Positions 11,807-22,210 of a stretch of DNA of 64,000 bases are shown here, piece by piece. A program made the translations under genes and the position numbers. The stretch's first letter is position 1. Each line of letters begins with the position of its first letter. Origin of the DNA: Apium graveolens. Lineage: Eukaryota > Streptophyta > Magnoliopsida > Apiales > Apiaceae. The notes beneath the pieces were generated by a model that made no database searches, was not told the DNA's origin, and saw only the letters and a program-made list of their open reading frames with translations. The stretch lies in the NCBI RefSeq assembly GCF_009905375.1, contig NC_133650.1, positions 295,382,270 through 295,446,269 of the forward strand. Reading direction: 5' to 3'.

Positions 11807-13881
11807 TTAGGTGAAAAAACCGCGTTTCGCGCGGTTCGAATAAATCATCAAAAAATATTTTTTAAGAACTTTGGGTGAGTTAATTAACTAATTATTAACG
11901 AAAAAAATTTAAATACTTGGCACACTGAAAGATATTTATTTTACTTTTTCTTTAGTCTCATGTTTGCCATTTTATTGATTGAGATTTCTCATGCCCTATA
12001 TCTCTAGTTGCATTTCTGTTACTGGAAAAATCAATAGGCAATTATTTATTTTCAATTAAGTCTTTTTATCTTCCATCTTCTTATAAGTCTGACCCATCAT
12101 CATATGCATACACAATTATTTAGCTCATTTTGCTATTTAAATTTCTCTGCTCAACTTTTTGCAGTACAAATTTCTATGATCAACTTTTAATTTTAACGTG
12201 ACTATACATGAAGTTTACTTCTTCATATATGTTCCATAAAAAAGTTCTAAACTTATCATCTCCATTATCATTATATTGGTATTCTTTTACCATGACATTA
12301 CATTGATAGTTCTAACTAAAGATTTTGTAAATACACTCGGAATAAAGAAACAAAACAATATTTTTTTATAAATACACTAATGATATTGGATAAGTCCATA
12401 ATTACTCTTAGTCATTTGTTAGCATGAAATTAGTGAAATAAAAAGCACTTAAAATAAGATTATTAAATTATATATTTAGAAAACTTTATACAAATTGAAG
12501 AAGCAAATTTAATGATTGTTTTTAGATGAGATAAAAACTTCCCTTAGTGAGAACCTCATAATAAGCTAATATAAAAAAGTGGATGTTGGTTTGAGATCAC
12601 ATGACATATAAATTAATGACGATAGAGCATCAAAGGTAACGACTTGCAAAATTGCACAAGTACACAATATACCGTACACAAAATATTTAACAAAATGAGA
12701 TTCAACAATTACTAGATTATTTAACCATTGCACTCACACACATGACACATATAATATATCTATTCCCACTTTTTATGAAATATAGGTAAAATACCAAGAA
12801 TTTCATTTAAGCGCTAACATCTAAACATTTAGCAAGTTAAATGATGAAGTTCACTATTTACTGAATAGAGCATCAAAGATTTTTACTATTGATATGCACT
12901 CTCCACATAAAATATTCTCATCTTTTCTTGACACTCTTATTCACCATGAACATACGGTGTCATGGCTTTTTCTTCACATGTTGAGTAATGTTATCCACCT
13001 CGATGAAAAATGACATCTCCTGACCAATCATTTTGACAGAAACTGTACACCACCATCGAACAGAATAAGAAAATAAACTCAAGCACTCACATAAAAAGAC
13101 TATGCTTAACAATTAATTAGGATTATAAACGAACCGAGTCGAGTCGAGTTTTTTCTTAACGAGTTCGAGTTTGAATTTTTTCTTAACGAGTCGAGTCGAG
13201 TTCGAAAAGTTCAACGATCAGATTTTCATGTTCGAATTCGAGTTCGTTAACAACCGAGTCGAGTTCGAGTTGTTCACGAACTTTTCGAGTCGAACTCGAG
13301 TCGAGTTCGAGTTGAGTACTCGAGTTCGAGTTGGTCATTAATTTTTTAATATTTTTTGGTCTTTTTCACAATCAGAGTTCAAAAAAGGCCCAACTCAAAT
13401 AAAATAAAATTTAAGTCCAGTCCAATTAGGAAGACCCGGGAGAGAATAGAGCATGCTCATGTATATATTTAATTTTTTGTGTGCATATTACTTATCGAGT
13501 CGAGTTCGAGTTGAGTTTAACGAGTCGCGTCGATCTCAAGTCAAACAACAGATACGACCGTGTAAAAAAATCGGCAGCAATAGCTCATATTGACCACTTC
13601 TAGCGTTGTCCATGTAATGTAGACAAATGAGAAAAAAAAATTGTGCATGTAAAACTTTCAGCAAATCATGGCTTTATATAAGTGAATTCACAAGTATTTG
13701 ATAAGCCACACATTATAAAAAGTCTTTTCATGGGTTTTTATTAAATACCTGGGTTGATGAACATGCTATGTCATTATTAAGGAAGTTATTCATCTTTTGG
13801 CCTTTCTTCATCAGTTTTATTTTACTTATCTGAGAGTTTAAAAACACACAAGCTCTCGTAAATGAGATCCTACTATATAGA
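11807..13881 (-). mobile_element. Candidate non-autonomous Helitron
   Basis: On the minus strand the proposed 3' end reads AACCGCG-CGAAA-CGCGGTT, a 7-bp stem with a 5-base loop (11820-11838), then TTTTCAC and the terminal CTAA, followed by T. The proposed 5' end reads TCTATATAGTAGGATCTC, preceded by A. This fits Helitron rules: 5' TC, hairpin about 10 bases before a CTRR end, insertion between A and T, no target duplication. The 5' terminal segment is duplicated in tandem to about 13916. No RepHel protein is encoded. The 3' end is well supported; pairing it with this 5' end is inference. Confidence 0.45.
13128..13535. repeat. Degenerate CGAGT/TCGAGTT-rich repeat
   Basis: CGAGTCGAGTTCGAGTT-like units recur from about 13128 to 13330 and again at 13496-13535, separated by about 160 unrelated bases. 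Many units carry TCGA, so the tract is CpG-dense inside very AT-rich sequence. No open frame runs through it. Confidence 0.8.
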
Positions 13882-14090
13882 TATAAAAATAGGTAAGTGA
13901 GATCCTACTATATAGATATAATAAATATATATACATATATATTTTTCATTAAAATTAATACCAAATTTTTTTTGTTAGACATAAAAATGAGATCCGAGTA
14001 CGCCATATACGTATAATCGAAAAAGGAAAGCTTCTCTCTGTTTGGTTACATTTCAGTTAACAGGAAGCCCAGCTGTACACTCTGTATCCC
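13882..14090 (+). promoter_or_regulatory. Upstream and 5' leader region of the FQR1-like gene
   Basis: Non-coding sequence directly before the start codon. It holds TA-rich stretches (TATAATAAATATATATAC near 13916-13934) that could supply a TATA box, and a CT-rich leader (GCTTCTCTCTGTTTGG near 14030-14045). The exact transcription start cannot be placed. If the Helitron call is right, the promoter lies next to or within the transposon end. Confidence 0.4.
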
Positions 14091-15838
14091 ATGGCCACCA
14101 AAGTTTATATCGTGTTAGTAATCTCTCTAATACAATCTATTTCTTTCATAATGTTTGTTATTAATTTTAGTTATTTTACATAATTATTATCTCAGTAGAA
14201 TCAAAAGCAATCCTATACATTACTATAATTCCACTAATCCCAAGCATCGATTAGCTTTACATATCTCTCTGTGGTTAAATTGCGTGTGATCTTTCATTTA
14301 ATTTTATTTATCTGTTTGATATTTGCTCAATACATCTTGTGTTTTGACATAATTACAAAATTGAGACATGATTAAAATGGTTAATTAGGGTTAGTGGTTT
14401 AGATGTCTACATTTCGTTGATCGCGCTGTCTATGTTGTCAAACTTGTGTGTAGGAAATATTTTTGTGTAGATTTTAGTCGATTTCTGAAGAAACGCTTAT
14501 CTTTCAGAATTGTATGACCTAATTTGTCTAATTTGGGATTCATCATTTATTTAGTTGTTATTGGTGAACTCAGACGACTGTGATACTTTTTCTATGTTTA
14601 TAATTGAATGTGTAAATGTTTTGAGGTGCGTATTTCAGTTATATCCATTATCGTTCTTTCCTTGATGTTCACTTATGGATACATTAATTGGAGCTCATAT
14701 GAGATGCCTTGATTATGTATGTATCCATCCTTTATATCTTTGGTTGCAATGGTATTCTTTAGTTGTTTACCTTATATTATGACTGATAAAATACCTGATT
14801 ATGCGTGTTTCGGTTTCTTATCACATAAACAACATTATGTTTCTGGTGAAAGAACATATGGTATTAATCTTGTTAATGACATAAGGTTCATTGTGTATTG
14901 CTGAATTTTTTTGTCTTTTGGCAGATACTATTCTATGTATGGACATGTTGAGAAACTCGCAGAAGAGATAAGGAAAGGAGCCGCATCTGTCGAGGGAGTT
15001 GAGGCCGCACTATGGCAGGTAATTGCTTTTTCTGTTTACCAGTCACAAAGTCACAAAATCCAGTAAACGTCCAAATCGGAGTGGTAAAGCATGAAGTTTC
15101 AGAAAATATGTTTGCTGACATATTCTGAAGCCTTCTTGTCATGCTTTATTTCGGCCATATCTTGCTAGTGTGCCTTCCTTTGCTAGGTTATTGTTTAGAC
15201 TTTGTCATAGATAGTAGAGACTCTAATGTTCTTCAGATTCCATTATAATTTTTGTGATGACAGGTCCCGGAGACACTGTCAGACGAGGTGCTTGCGAAAA
15301 TGAGCGCTCCTCCAAAAAGTGATGTACCACACATTACAGCTGATCAACTTGCTGAGGCTGATGGGTTTATTTTTGGCTTCCCCACGAGATACGGAATGAT
15401 GGCTGCCCAATTTAAAGCATTTCTTGATGCAACTGGAGGGCTGTGGAGAACTCAGCAGCTTGCTGGCAAGCCTGCTGGGATCTTCTATAGCACAGGATCC
15501 CAAGGAGGTGGACAAGAAACTACCGCGTAAGAATTTAGTTTACTGTTAACAAGGTCCCAACTTTTCAGAACCTAAAATAAGGCTTTTTCTGCTTGTTTTT
15601 CTACAGCTTAACTGCCATTACTCAGCTGGTTCACCATGGAATGATTTTTGTACCCATTGGATACACATTTGGTGCTGGCATGTTTGAAATGGAGAAAGTG
15701 AAAGGTGGAAGTCCGTATGGCGCTGGAACTTTTGCTGGTGATGGTTCCAGACAGCCATCAGAGCTCGAGTTGGAGCAGGCTTTCCACCAAGGTAAATACA
15801 TTGCAGCCATCACCAAGAAGCTCAAGCAAGCTGCCTAA
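14091..15838 (+). CDS. FQR1: FQR1-like NAD(P)H:quinone oxidoreductase (WrbA family)
   Basis: Four exons: 14091-14113, 14925-15018, 15264-15526, 15607-15838; all introns start GT and end AG, and the joined frame gives 203 residues, the usual length for plant FQR1. The protein has a flavodoxin-like fold that binds FMN and reduces quinones by two electrons with NAD(P)H, in the cytosol or at the plasma membrane in characterised relatives. Visible landmarks: the FMN phosphate loop [15 protein letters not shown] (9-23), [17 protein letters not shown] (76-92), [15 protein letters not shown] (97-111), [13 protein letters not shown] (114-126) and [11 protein letters not shown] (146-156). The first exon encodes only MATKVYI plus two bases of the next codon; the 23-base length is the one that keeps the WrbA motif in frame. 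No damage is seen. It is the only clear host gene in the window, flanked on both sides by mobile elements. Confidence 0.95.
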
Positions 15839-16389
15839 TTGCTACTCTAATCAGATGTTTCTGCAAGTAATTATGGTATAGTGTGTCAAGATTCTGTTTC
15901 TCTACCTATGCAAGAATCTAAACTTTCTTTATTGGAATGGATTTTGAGTGCTTTACTCTCTTACAGTGGTAATATGGTATTGGTTTTCTAGTTCCTTTTT
16001 TATTAGATGTACATTTTATATTACTCTTTACTAATTACTAATGTTATTTGAGAACAAATGCTTAATGTTCTTTTAAATATACTATCCACATTATGGAAGC
16101 AAAATGAGATGATTTGTACAAACGATTAGACTAGCAGGTGAAAGTCCTCTCTGTTCTCTATTGTGTCTTCACTACAGGTCTTCTGATTGTAACGAAAAAG
16201 ATGATTGTCGTCAAGAAAGAATAATTAATTGTAAAGAGGTATTCAAGGCAAGCATGACAACCATTCTGGAACTAAAATGTAGACACTTGTGTGGACTGAC
16301 GCATATACTCTGTAACATACTTATAAAAACTGAATGGACGGGACACTTTTGATAAACTAACAAAAACTGTGGGAAGTAGAGCTAATGTT
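15839..16389 (+). other. 3' flank of the FQR1-like gene
   Basis: Holds the 3' untranslated region and downstream sequence up to the LTR element. It is T-rich with no second gene evident. I see no clear AATAAA signal. The last five bases, ATGTT, are the target-site duplication of the next element. Confidence 0.6.
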
Positions 16390-17479
16390 TGTAATATCCC
16401 GTAATTTTTTAGAATTCGATTAATAAAAGAATAATAGAATAAAAGGGATTAAAATTATATAAGGACTAGGATTTAAAATTGAATTAGACTAATGAGCCTA
16501 AAATTTGGATCCAATTCTAATATGGATAACTTGTAGGTTAAGATATAGGGTTTTGTATCGTTATAAATACACCATATTCGTATTCCTTGTTTTTATTAAT
16601 AAGAATTCGTAGGGCTCTTCTCAGCAAAAATCAGCAGTCTTGTAAAATTCGTAGAAAATTCATCGTAAGTCGGAATTCAGTGATTCTGGACTTTTCGGAG
16701 AGGTCTTTTCGTTATCTTCAACTTTCGTGTTTCGTATTTTCTAATATAACGTCGTTTAGTAGGTCAAAAAGGCTATATTCAGATCTGGTCAGATTTTAAA
16801 GTAAGTTTTCGATCGATCTTGCTAGTGTTTTCAAAATTGTATGTTATGCGTTTATATTTGATTATCAAAATATGGGCTAAGTGATGATATTTTTGAATGT
16901 ATTATGTGTTACAAGTATACGTATTGTTGTATATATGTGGTGTGTAGACGATAATTTTAGATCTCTGATTTGTGCCATGGTTTGTGAAAATATCGAATAA
17001 GAATTTAGGACCGCAGTCACCGGATTGTAGTGACAGTTTTATGAAAATTTAGGACCGTTATCACCGGGTTGTAGTGGTCGTGGCGTGGGTTATGGATTTT
17101 GAATTATTGTTGTTTATGTGCTATGTGTATCGAATAAGAATAAGAATATGTATCAAAAGTGTTTGTTTCTTATATCGTATCATATTAATTATCGTATTTT
17201 TTTAATATGTGTATGTGTTACTTGGCCTACTAGTTGGATCGATTATTTTCTTGCTGGGCTGTATAGCTCATTACTTACAATTTCAGGTTTCGTCCGAGAT
17301 TCGAGTTGTATAGCATTGGAGTTCGAGGACCTTAGTTTTGGAGTAGATTGACTTTTGGACCGTTTCCGTTAGCTGCGCTTTTGTAATAGTGAACTCTGTA
17401 ATTGAATTTTCGATTAGTAAATTGTATTTTTTTTTAGTTTTGATTTAGAATTAATGGTCCGGATGAGCGGGCTGCAACA
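16390..17479 (+). repeat. 5' LTR of the TRIM-like element
   Basis: Starts TGTAATATCCCG and ends GCGGGCTGCAACA. TATAAATACACC near 16561 is the likely TATA box. Confidence 0.9.
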
Positions 17480-17664
17480 GTTGGTATCCAGAGCAGGCTG
17501 TCTTTTGGAGTGTATTAGGTATGTGACTAGTACATTCCCTAGGATTCGATCTTGTGGACCATAGTTTGACCTTTGGTAGATCAGGGGGTAGATGTGGTAG
17601 ATGTGTCTCGAACTTTAGGATTGTTGTGAATTTGGGGACCAAATTCTTTTTAAGGAGGGTAGTA

Positions 17665-18754
17665 TGTAATATCCCGTAATTTTTTAGAATTCGATTAATA
17701 AAAGAATAATAGAATAAAAGGGATTAAAATTATATAAGGACTAGGATTTAAAATTGAATTAGACTAATGAGCCTAAAATTTGGATCCAATTCTAATATGG
17801 ATAACTTGTAGGTTAAGATATAGGGTTTTGTATCGTTATAAATACACCATATTCGTATTCCTTGTTTTTATTAATAAGAATTCGTAGGGCTCTTCTCAGC
17901 AAAAATCAGCAGTCTTGTAAAATTCGTAGAAAATTCATCGTAAGTCGGAATTCAGTGATTCTGGACTTTTCGGAGAGGTCTTTTCGTTATCTTCAACTTT
18001 CGTGTTTCGTATTTTCTAATATAACGTCGTTTAGTAGGTCAAAAAGGCTATATTCAGATCTGGTCAGATTTTAAAGTAAGTTTTCGATCGATCTTGCTAG
18101 TGTTTTCAAAATTGTATGTTATGCGTTTATATTTGATTATCAAAATATGGGCTAAGTGATGATATTTTTGAATGTATTATGTGTTACAAGTATACGTATT
18201 GTTGTATATATGTGGTGTGTAGACGATAATTTTAGATCTCTGATTTGTGCCATGGTTTGTGAAAATATCGAATAAGAATTTAGGACCGCAGTCACCGGAT
18301 TGTAGTGACAGTTTTATGAAAATTTAGGACCGTTATCACCGGGTTGTAGTGGTCGTGGCGTGGGTTATGGATTTTGAATTATTGTTGTTTATGTGCTATG
18401 TGTATCGAATAAGAATAAGAATATGTATCAAAAGTGTTTGTTTCTTATATCGTATCATATTAATTATCGTATTTTTTTAATATGTGTATGTGTTACTTGG
18501 CCTACTAGTTGGATCGATTATTTTCTTGCTGGGCTGTATAGCTCATTACTTACAATTTCAGGTTTCGTCCGAGATTCGAGTTGTATAGCATTGGAGTTCG
18601 AGGACCTTAGTTTTGGAGTAGATTGACTTTTGGACCGTTTCCGTTAGCTGCGCTTTTGTAATAGTGAACTCTGTAATTGAATTTTCGATTAGTAAATTGT
18701 ATTTTTTTTTAGTTTTGATTTAGAATTAATGGTCCGGATGAGCGGGTCGCTACA
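17665..18754 (+). repeat. 3' LTR of the TRIM-like element
   Basis: Same length as the 5' copy but ends GCGGGTCGCTACA rather than GCGGGCTGCAACA. Confidence 0.9.
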
Positions 18755-18759
18755 ATGTT

Positions 18760-20220
18760 ACATCTCATTTTCTTCTCTACTCGGAATGTTTAGTTTGGTT
18801 TGAAATGGATGACAATCCCTGTAATCTCTGCCCAATACTTGGTATATTTGGTTTGGTTTTGTCTTCGATGAGAATGGTTTATGCATATTTGACTGCATAT
18901 ACCGGATCGGATTTGAATCTAGAAAAACCAAATAGAACTGTCCAAAAGAAATACATATCCTGGTGAATCTAGCACAAGGTATTGTGGCACACTTTAAAAG
19001 AATGAATGAATAAAAAGATGGATATGATCATCTGAGCACCGACCCATGTCCATGTGGTCCAGTGGGTATCAACACAGGCTTTTGGTGCTAGTGACGTGCT
19101 GTGAAGCCTCACACAACTCATTTGGTAAAGTAGTGTGGGAAGGGCAGTGGCCATAGGCCCTCTGGTTCAGTGAACAAAAGTTCTATAAAAAGAAAGATAA
19201 AGAAAAGAAAACTGTTCTCTTCTCTTCTCTTTTTCCTTGTGGATTTATGCTAATAACTACATGATGTTATGTTTGGTAAAGTGACCCCATATTTTTGGAA
19301 ATTTAACCAAGGCCCTAAAAGCCTAAGCAATTTCAAAGTAAAAAAATTCACCTTTTCTTTAAGAAAGGGTCTACTTGTGCCCAAGAAATAAACAAGGAAT
19401 GGCAAAGAAAAATAAAGCCATAAAGGGTGCTTAAAAAGACCTTTTTTCTTTCATAAGTAAACTTGCCAGTAAAGATTTCACTTTTGTTTAATAATTTGAG
19501 TTCTTGAGCCCTGAACATATAATTGATAAACGACAAGTGATGCAAAGAGTTAGAATAGCTATCTTTTGTTATACCAGATAATTAACCATGAATAATGGTG
19601 CAAACGGCTTAGTGGAACACCTTGAACTTGAACCCGTTTTTATATAACAAGAACTTTGGATGACAGAAAGAGTTTGTTAATAAGGAAACCCTAGTGTGTA
19701 AGTTGGTAGTGTGTTTGTTTAGGTTAACTATAAGTATGAAATAATATTGGACAATAATGTAGACTTGAAGATAAGACTATTAACAATAATTAACACCCTG
19801 CCTGAGACTGAGAGTAGCTAGGCGTTCCATGCCATGGCATGCATTTTTAAAAATAGTATAGTAGATTATGGCCGGTTATAATAATTTTGTAGACTATAGA
19901 GTTATGATTGACACAATGATATTTAGATAGCTTTGTATAGCATTCATTTATGCGATGCTTGGGAGTAAAGTAATTAAATTGATTTAACTCGTTTGTGTTT
20001 AGACTAAATATGCTGTACTCCTGCCAGAATTGGATGATGAATGATGACAACCTGAGGTGCCAGTTGATGACATATTCGTGACCATTGTCCTGTTTGTGCA
20101 TCCGGCGCCTTCTAGAAAAGTTAGTTTCGAAGTCAAATAATTATCTTATTCACATTTTGGAACGCTTTTTAGTAAATAACGTCAATATATTTATTGTAAC
20201 CATCACTCCGTATTTTGGTA
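18760..20220. other. Intergenic sequence, no gene recognised
   Basis: No open frame with coding character. A stretch at about 19020-19180 (GTCCATGTGGTCCAGTGGG and CTCTGGTTCAGTGAAC) looks faintly like a decayed SINE but lacks a proper box B. The rest is AT-rich. Confidence 0.6.
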
Positions 20221-20415
20221 CATGCCCCGTCCTTTTTTATTTATGACATTTGACTTTTGTCCTATAAAATTGACCAAAATTATAATATTTTATAATGAAT
20301 ATATAATCTACTTTAATATATAATTTTTAGTTTTTTAAAATAATAATAAAATAATATTTAATCTTTGATAAAAAATTGTTCAATTTAACTCGTAACAATT
20401 AAAAAGAAACGGAGG
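20221..20415. mobile_element. Candidate Stowaway-like MITE
   Basis: Left end CATGCCCCGTCCTTTTTTAT and right end TTAAAAAGAAACGGAGG are imperfect inverted repeats of the CTCCGTCC type typical of Stowaway elements, bounded by TA on both sides. The interior is about 195 bp and AT-rich with no coding capacity, as expected. The left end is degraded, so the exact boundary is uncertain. Confidence 0.4.
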
Positions 20416-20423
20416 TAATACTT

Positions 20424-20729
20424 TGATGTTTCTCTATTAATAAATGGTATTGTACAAATTCTAAACATTCTTGAATAAAAATGATAAACCGTAAAATATA
20501 TAAGAACACAAAAGAAGAAGAATAAGGACATAAAAGAACTATTGAAAATGTTGAATAAGGAATTACAATTCACAGCGGTAGATTCAGGTTGTATATGTAC
20601 AAAATCAATCTAACAGAATAATAAACTTTAGGCGGAAATACTCAAATACACCAAGTGAAAAGAATATTTTGTCATTATAATAAGAAAAGACAATTATATC
20701 CCAATCAAGACTCATATTATATTAATATT
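20424..20729 (-). repeat. Putative 3' LTR of copia element E
   Basis: On the minus strand this follows the end of E's pol frame and a purine run, TTTAGGGGAAG (20730-20740), starts near GAATATTAATATAATATGAG and ends about AGAGAAACATCA. Both ends are inferred; the partner LTR lies outside the window. A length of about 300 bp suits short-LTR copia lineages. Confidence 0.4.
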
Positions 20730-20833
20730 CTTCCCCTAAAATTGGATGAGAATCCTTAACATTCAATCTGGAGAGAATTACATCTCTAGGCAATCCTTTA
20801 GGGAAGATGTCTGCTAGTTGGGATTTGTTAGGA
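20722..20833 (-). pseudogene. Element E, last part of RNase H region
   Basis: The minus strand encodes NKSQLADIFPKGLPRDV and ends SHPILGEEY and a stop. This is the usual copia pol C-terminus. It is separated from the rest of E's pol by element F, whose insertion duplicated ACATA. Confidence 0.7.
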
Positions 20834-20838
20834 ACATA
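20834..20838. repeat. Target-site duplication of element F, left copy
   Basis: ACATA, matched by 28199-28203. Confidence 0.9.
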
Positions 20839-22172
20839 TGTTAGAAAATTAGGATTTTAGAGCTTAATTTAATTATGTTCTTGATGTTAATCCTAAAATC
20901 TAATTATTGGAAATTGTTCAATGATATTTGAACTTAAATTTTCATGTATGGTTTTAAGAATTTTCTTAATGAAATCCATATGAAATGAGAGTTGAAAATA
21001 ACTTGGAAAAGCTTGGAAAAATTTGAGAATGTTTGTCCCACATTGAAATAAATAAAGGAGGGTGTATGCTTTATATGGTATTACCCACATGAGTAGTATA
21101 CAACTACTAAGGTGTGTGATGGTCCATTGTGTTGTTAAATGCTTCACGCGCGCGCACACACACACGCGCGCCCCGTCCCGCCCCGCCACGCCACGCACCG
21201 GACCGGGTCGGGTCGAAGGGCGATTTGGGCGAATGTCTCGGCGTCTCGCGTACGCGAGGCAACCAGGGCGAGGATTTTATTTATTTGAGAATTATTTTAA
21301 TTCGAATTTATTTATCGGTGACTGGATTGATTATTGGGCTGGGTACCTGCAAATAATCTGATCTGTAACAAGTTCTGATATCAGAATCAGAACTGATGAA
21401 TAAAATCATAAAATCAGAACTTAACAAGTTCTGATATCAGATATCAGAATCAGAACTTAAGTACTGATGAATCAAATCAGAACTTAACTTAAGTTCTGAT
21501 AATAATGTGGGTGTTAATGTGAAAAGCTGTTACAAATAATTTAAATTCAAAAGCTGATCAGTTTTGATTTTTTCATTAATGAATTCAAATCTGATCAGTT
21601 TTGATTTTTTCATTAATGAAGCAGTTTAATTCAGACATTAAGTGTGTTGACAGTTTCATTTTTCCTCTCCTATAAATAGAGGCTAAACTGAATGAATAAA
21701 AAAAAACAACACACTACATTCTCTTTTCTTCTCTTCAACCTCTCTGCATTTCTCTCCCACAAGTTCTGAAGTGCTGATATTTTCCGGCGACTGAGGTGCT
21801 GGTCGAAGTGGAGCTTTTGTTGCTGCTGTTAACATAAACTCCGAGCTGTTTTATCCTGGTGGAGATATTGTGCGCATCCCAAACGCAGCAGGTAGGGGCA
21901 ATATTCTCTTCAAGAGCAGCCAGGACTTCGAGCAAGGCCTGGTGACTCAGCTGTGATCATTTTCTTGGCATTTTGTATTTGTGAACCTGTATTTCATTCA
22001 CTGTTAAAAGCTATGGTTTCGGGTACATCTTTCTTTCTCTCCTCGTTATTTCAGTTACTGATTTTGTTTACCTGCATGTTTTGTTTTGTTAACTGTGGTC
22101 TTGGCCTAAACTTGCTAAATTCTTTATACACTTGCTTCTATGTTGCTATATTTGTTAGTGAGATTTTCAACA
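20839..22172 (+). repeat. 5' LTR of element F
   Basis: TGTTAGAAAATT to TTTTCAACA. It holds a GC-rich tract with CA/CG repeats (about 21149-21225), an array of AGTTCTGATA/TCAGAACT motifs (21370-21502) and a TATA box, TATAAATAG (21671-21679). Confidence 0.92.
21370..21502. promoter_or_regulatory. AGTTCTGATA/TCAGAACT array in the F LTR
   Basis: About eight half-sites of the self-complementary motif AGTTCTGATATCAGAACT, some fused into near-palindromes, lie about 170-300 bp upstream of the LTR TATA box. The 3' LTR has the same array at 27417-27541. Confidence 0.8.
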
Positions 22173-22210
22173 TTCTTGAAGAAAATAGTAGTTATATAGA
22201 ATTTAGCATA

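Larger units (their letters stand above)
16390..18754 (+). mobile_element. TRIM-like non-autonomous LTR retrotransposon, long LTRs
   Basis: Two 1090-bp LTRs (16390-17479 and 17665-18754) flank only 185 bp. The target-site duplication ATGTT is exact (16385-16389 and 18755-18759). A primer binding site TGGTATCCAGAGC (17482-17494, close to the initiator tRNA-Met complement) follows the 5' LTR, and a purine-rich tract, AAGGAGGGTAGTA (17652-17664), precedes the 3' LTR. No protein is encoded, so it must have been copied by another element's enzymes. The TGTAATATCCCG start resembles gypsy chromovirus LTRs, but lineage is a guess. The LTRs look essentially identical except at their last bases, so the insertion is recent. 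Confidence 0.9.

Noticed and set aside
16587..17351. Two small open frames repeated exactly at 17862-18626
   Set aside because: They lie inside the LTRs of the compact element and are copied with them; no coding landmarks.
19020..19180. Possible tRNA-derived SINE (TGGTCCAGTGGG as box A, A-rich tail after)
   Set aside because: No acceptable box B at the right spacing and no target duplication seen.
21062..21361. Open frame through the GC-rich part of the F LTR (THTRAPSRPA)
   Set aside because: Low-complexity translation of CA/CG repeats; lengths differ between the two LTRs.
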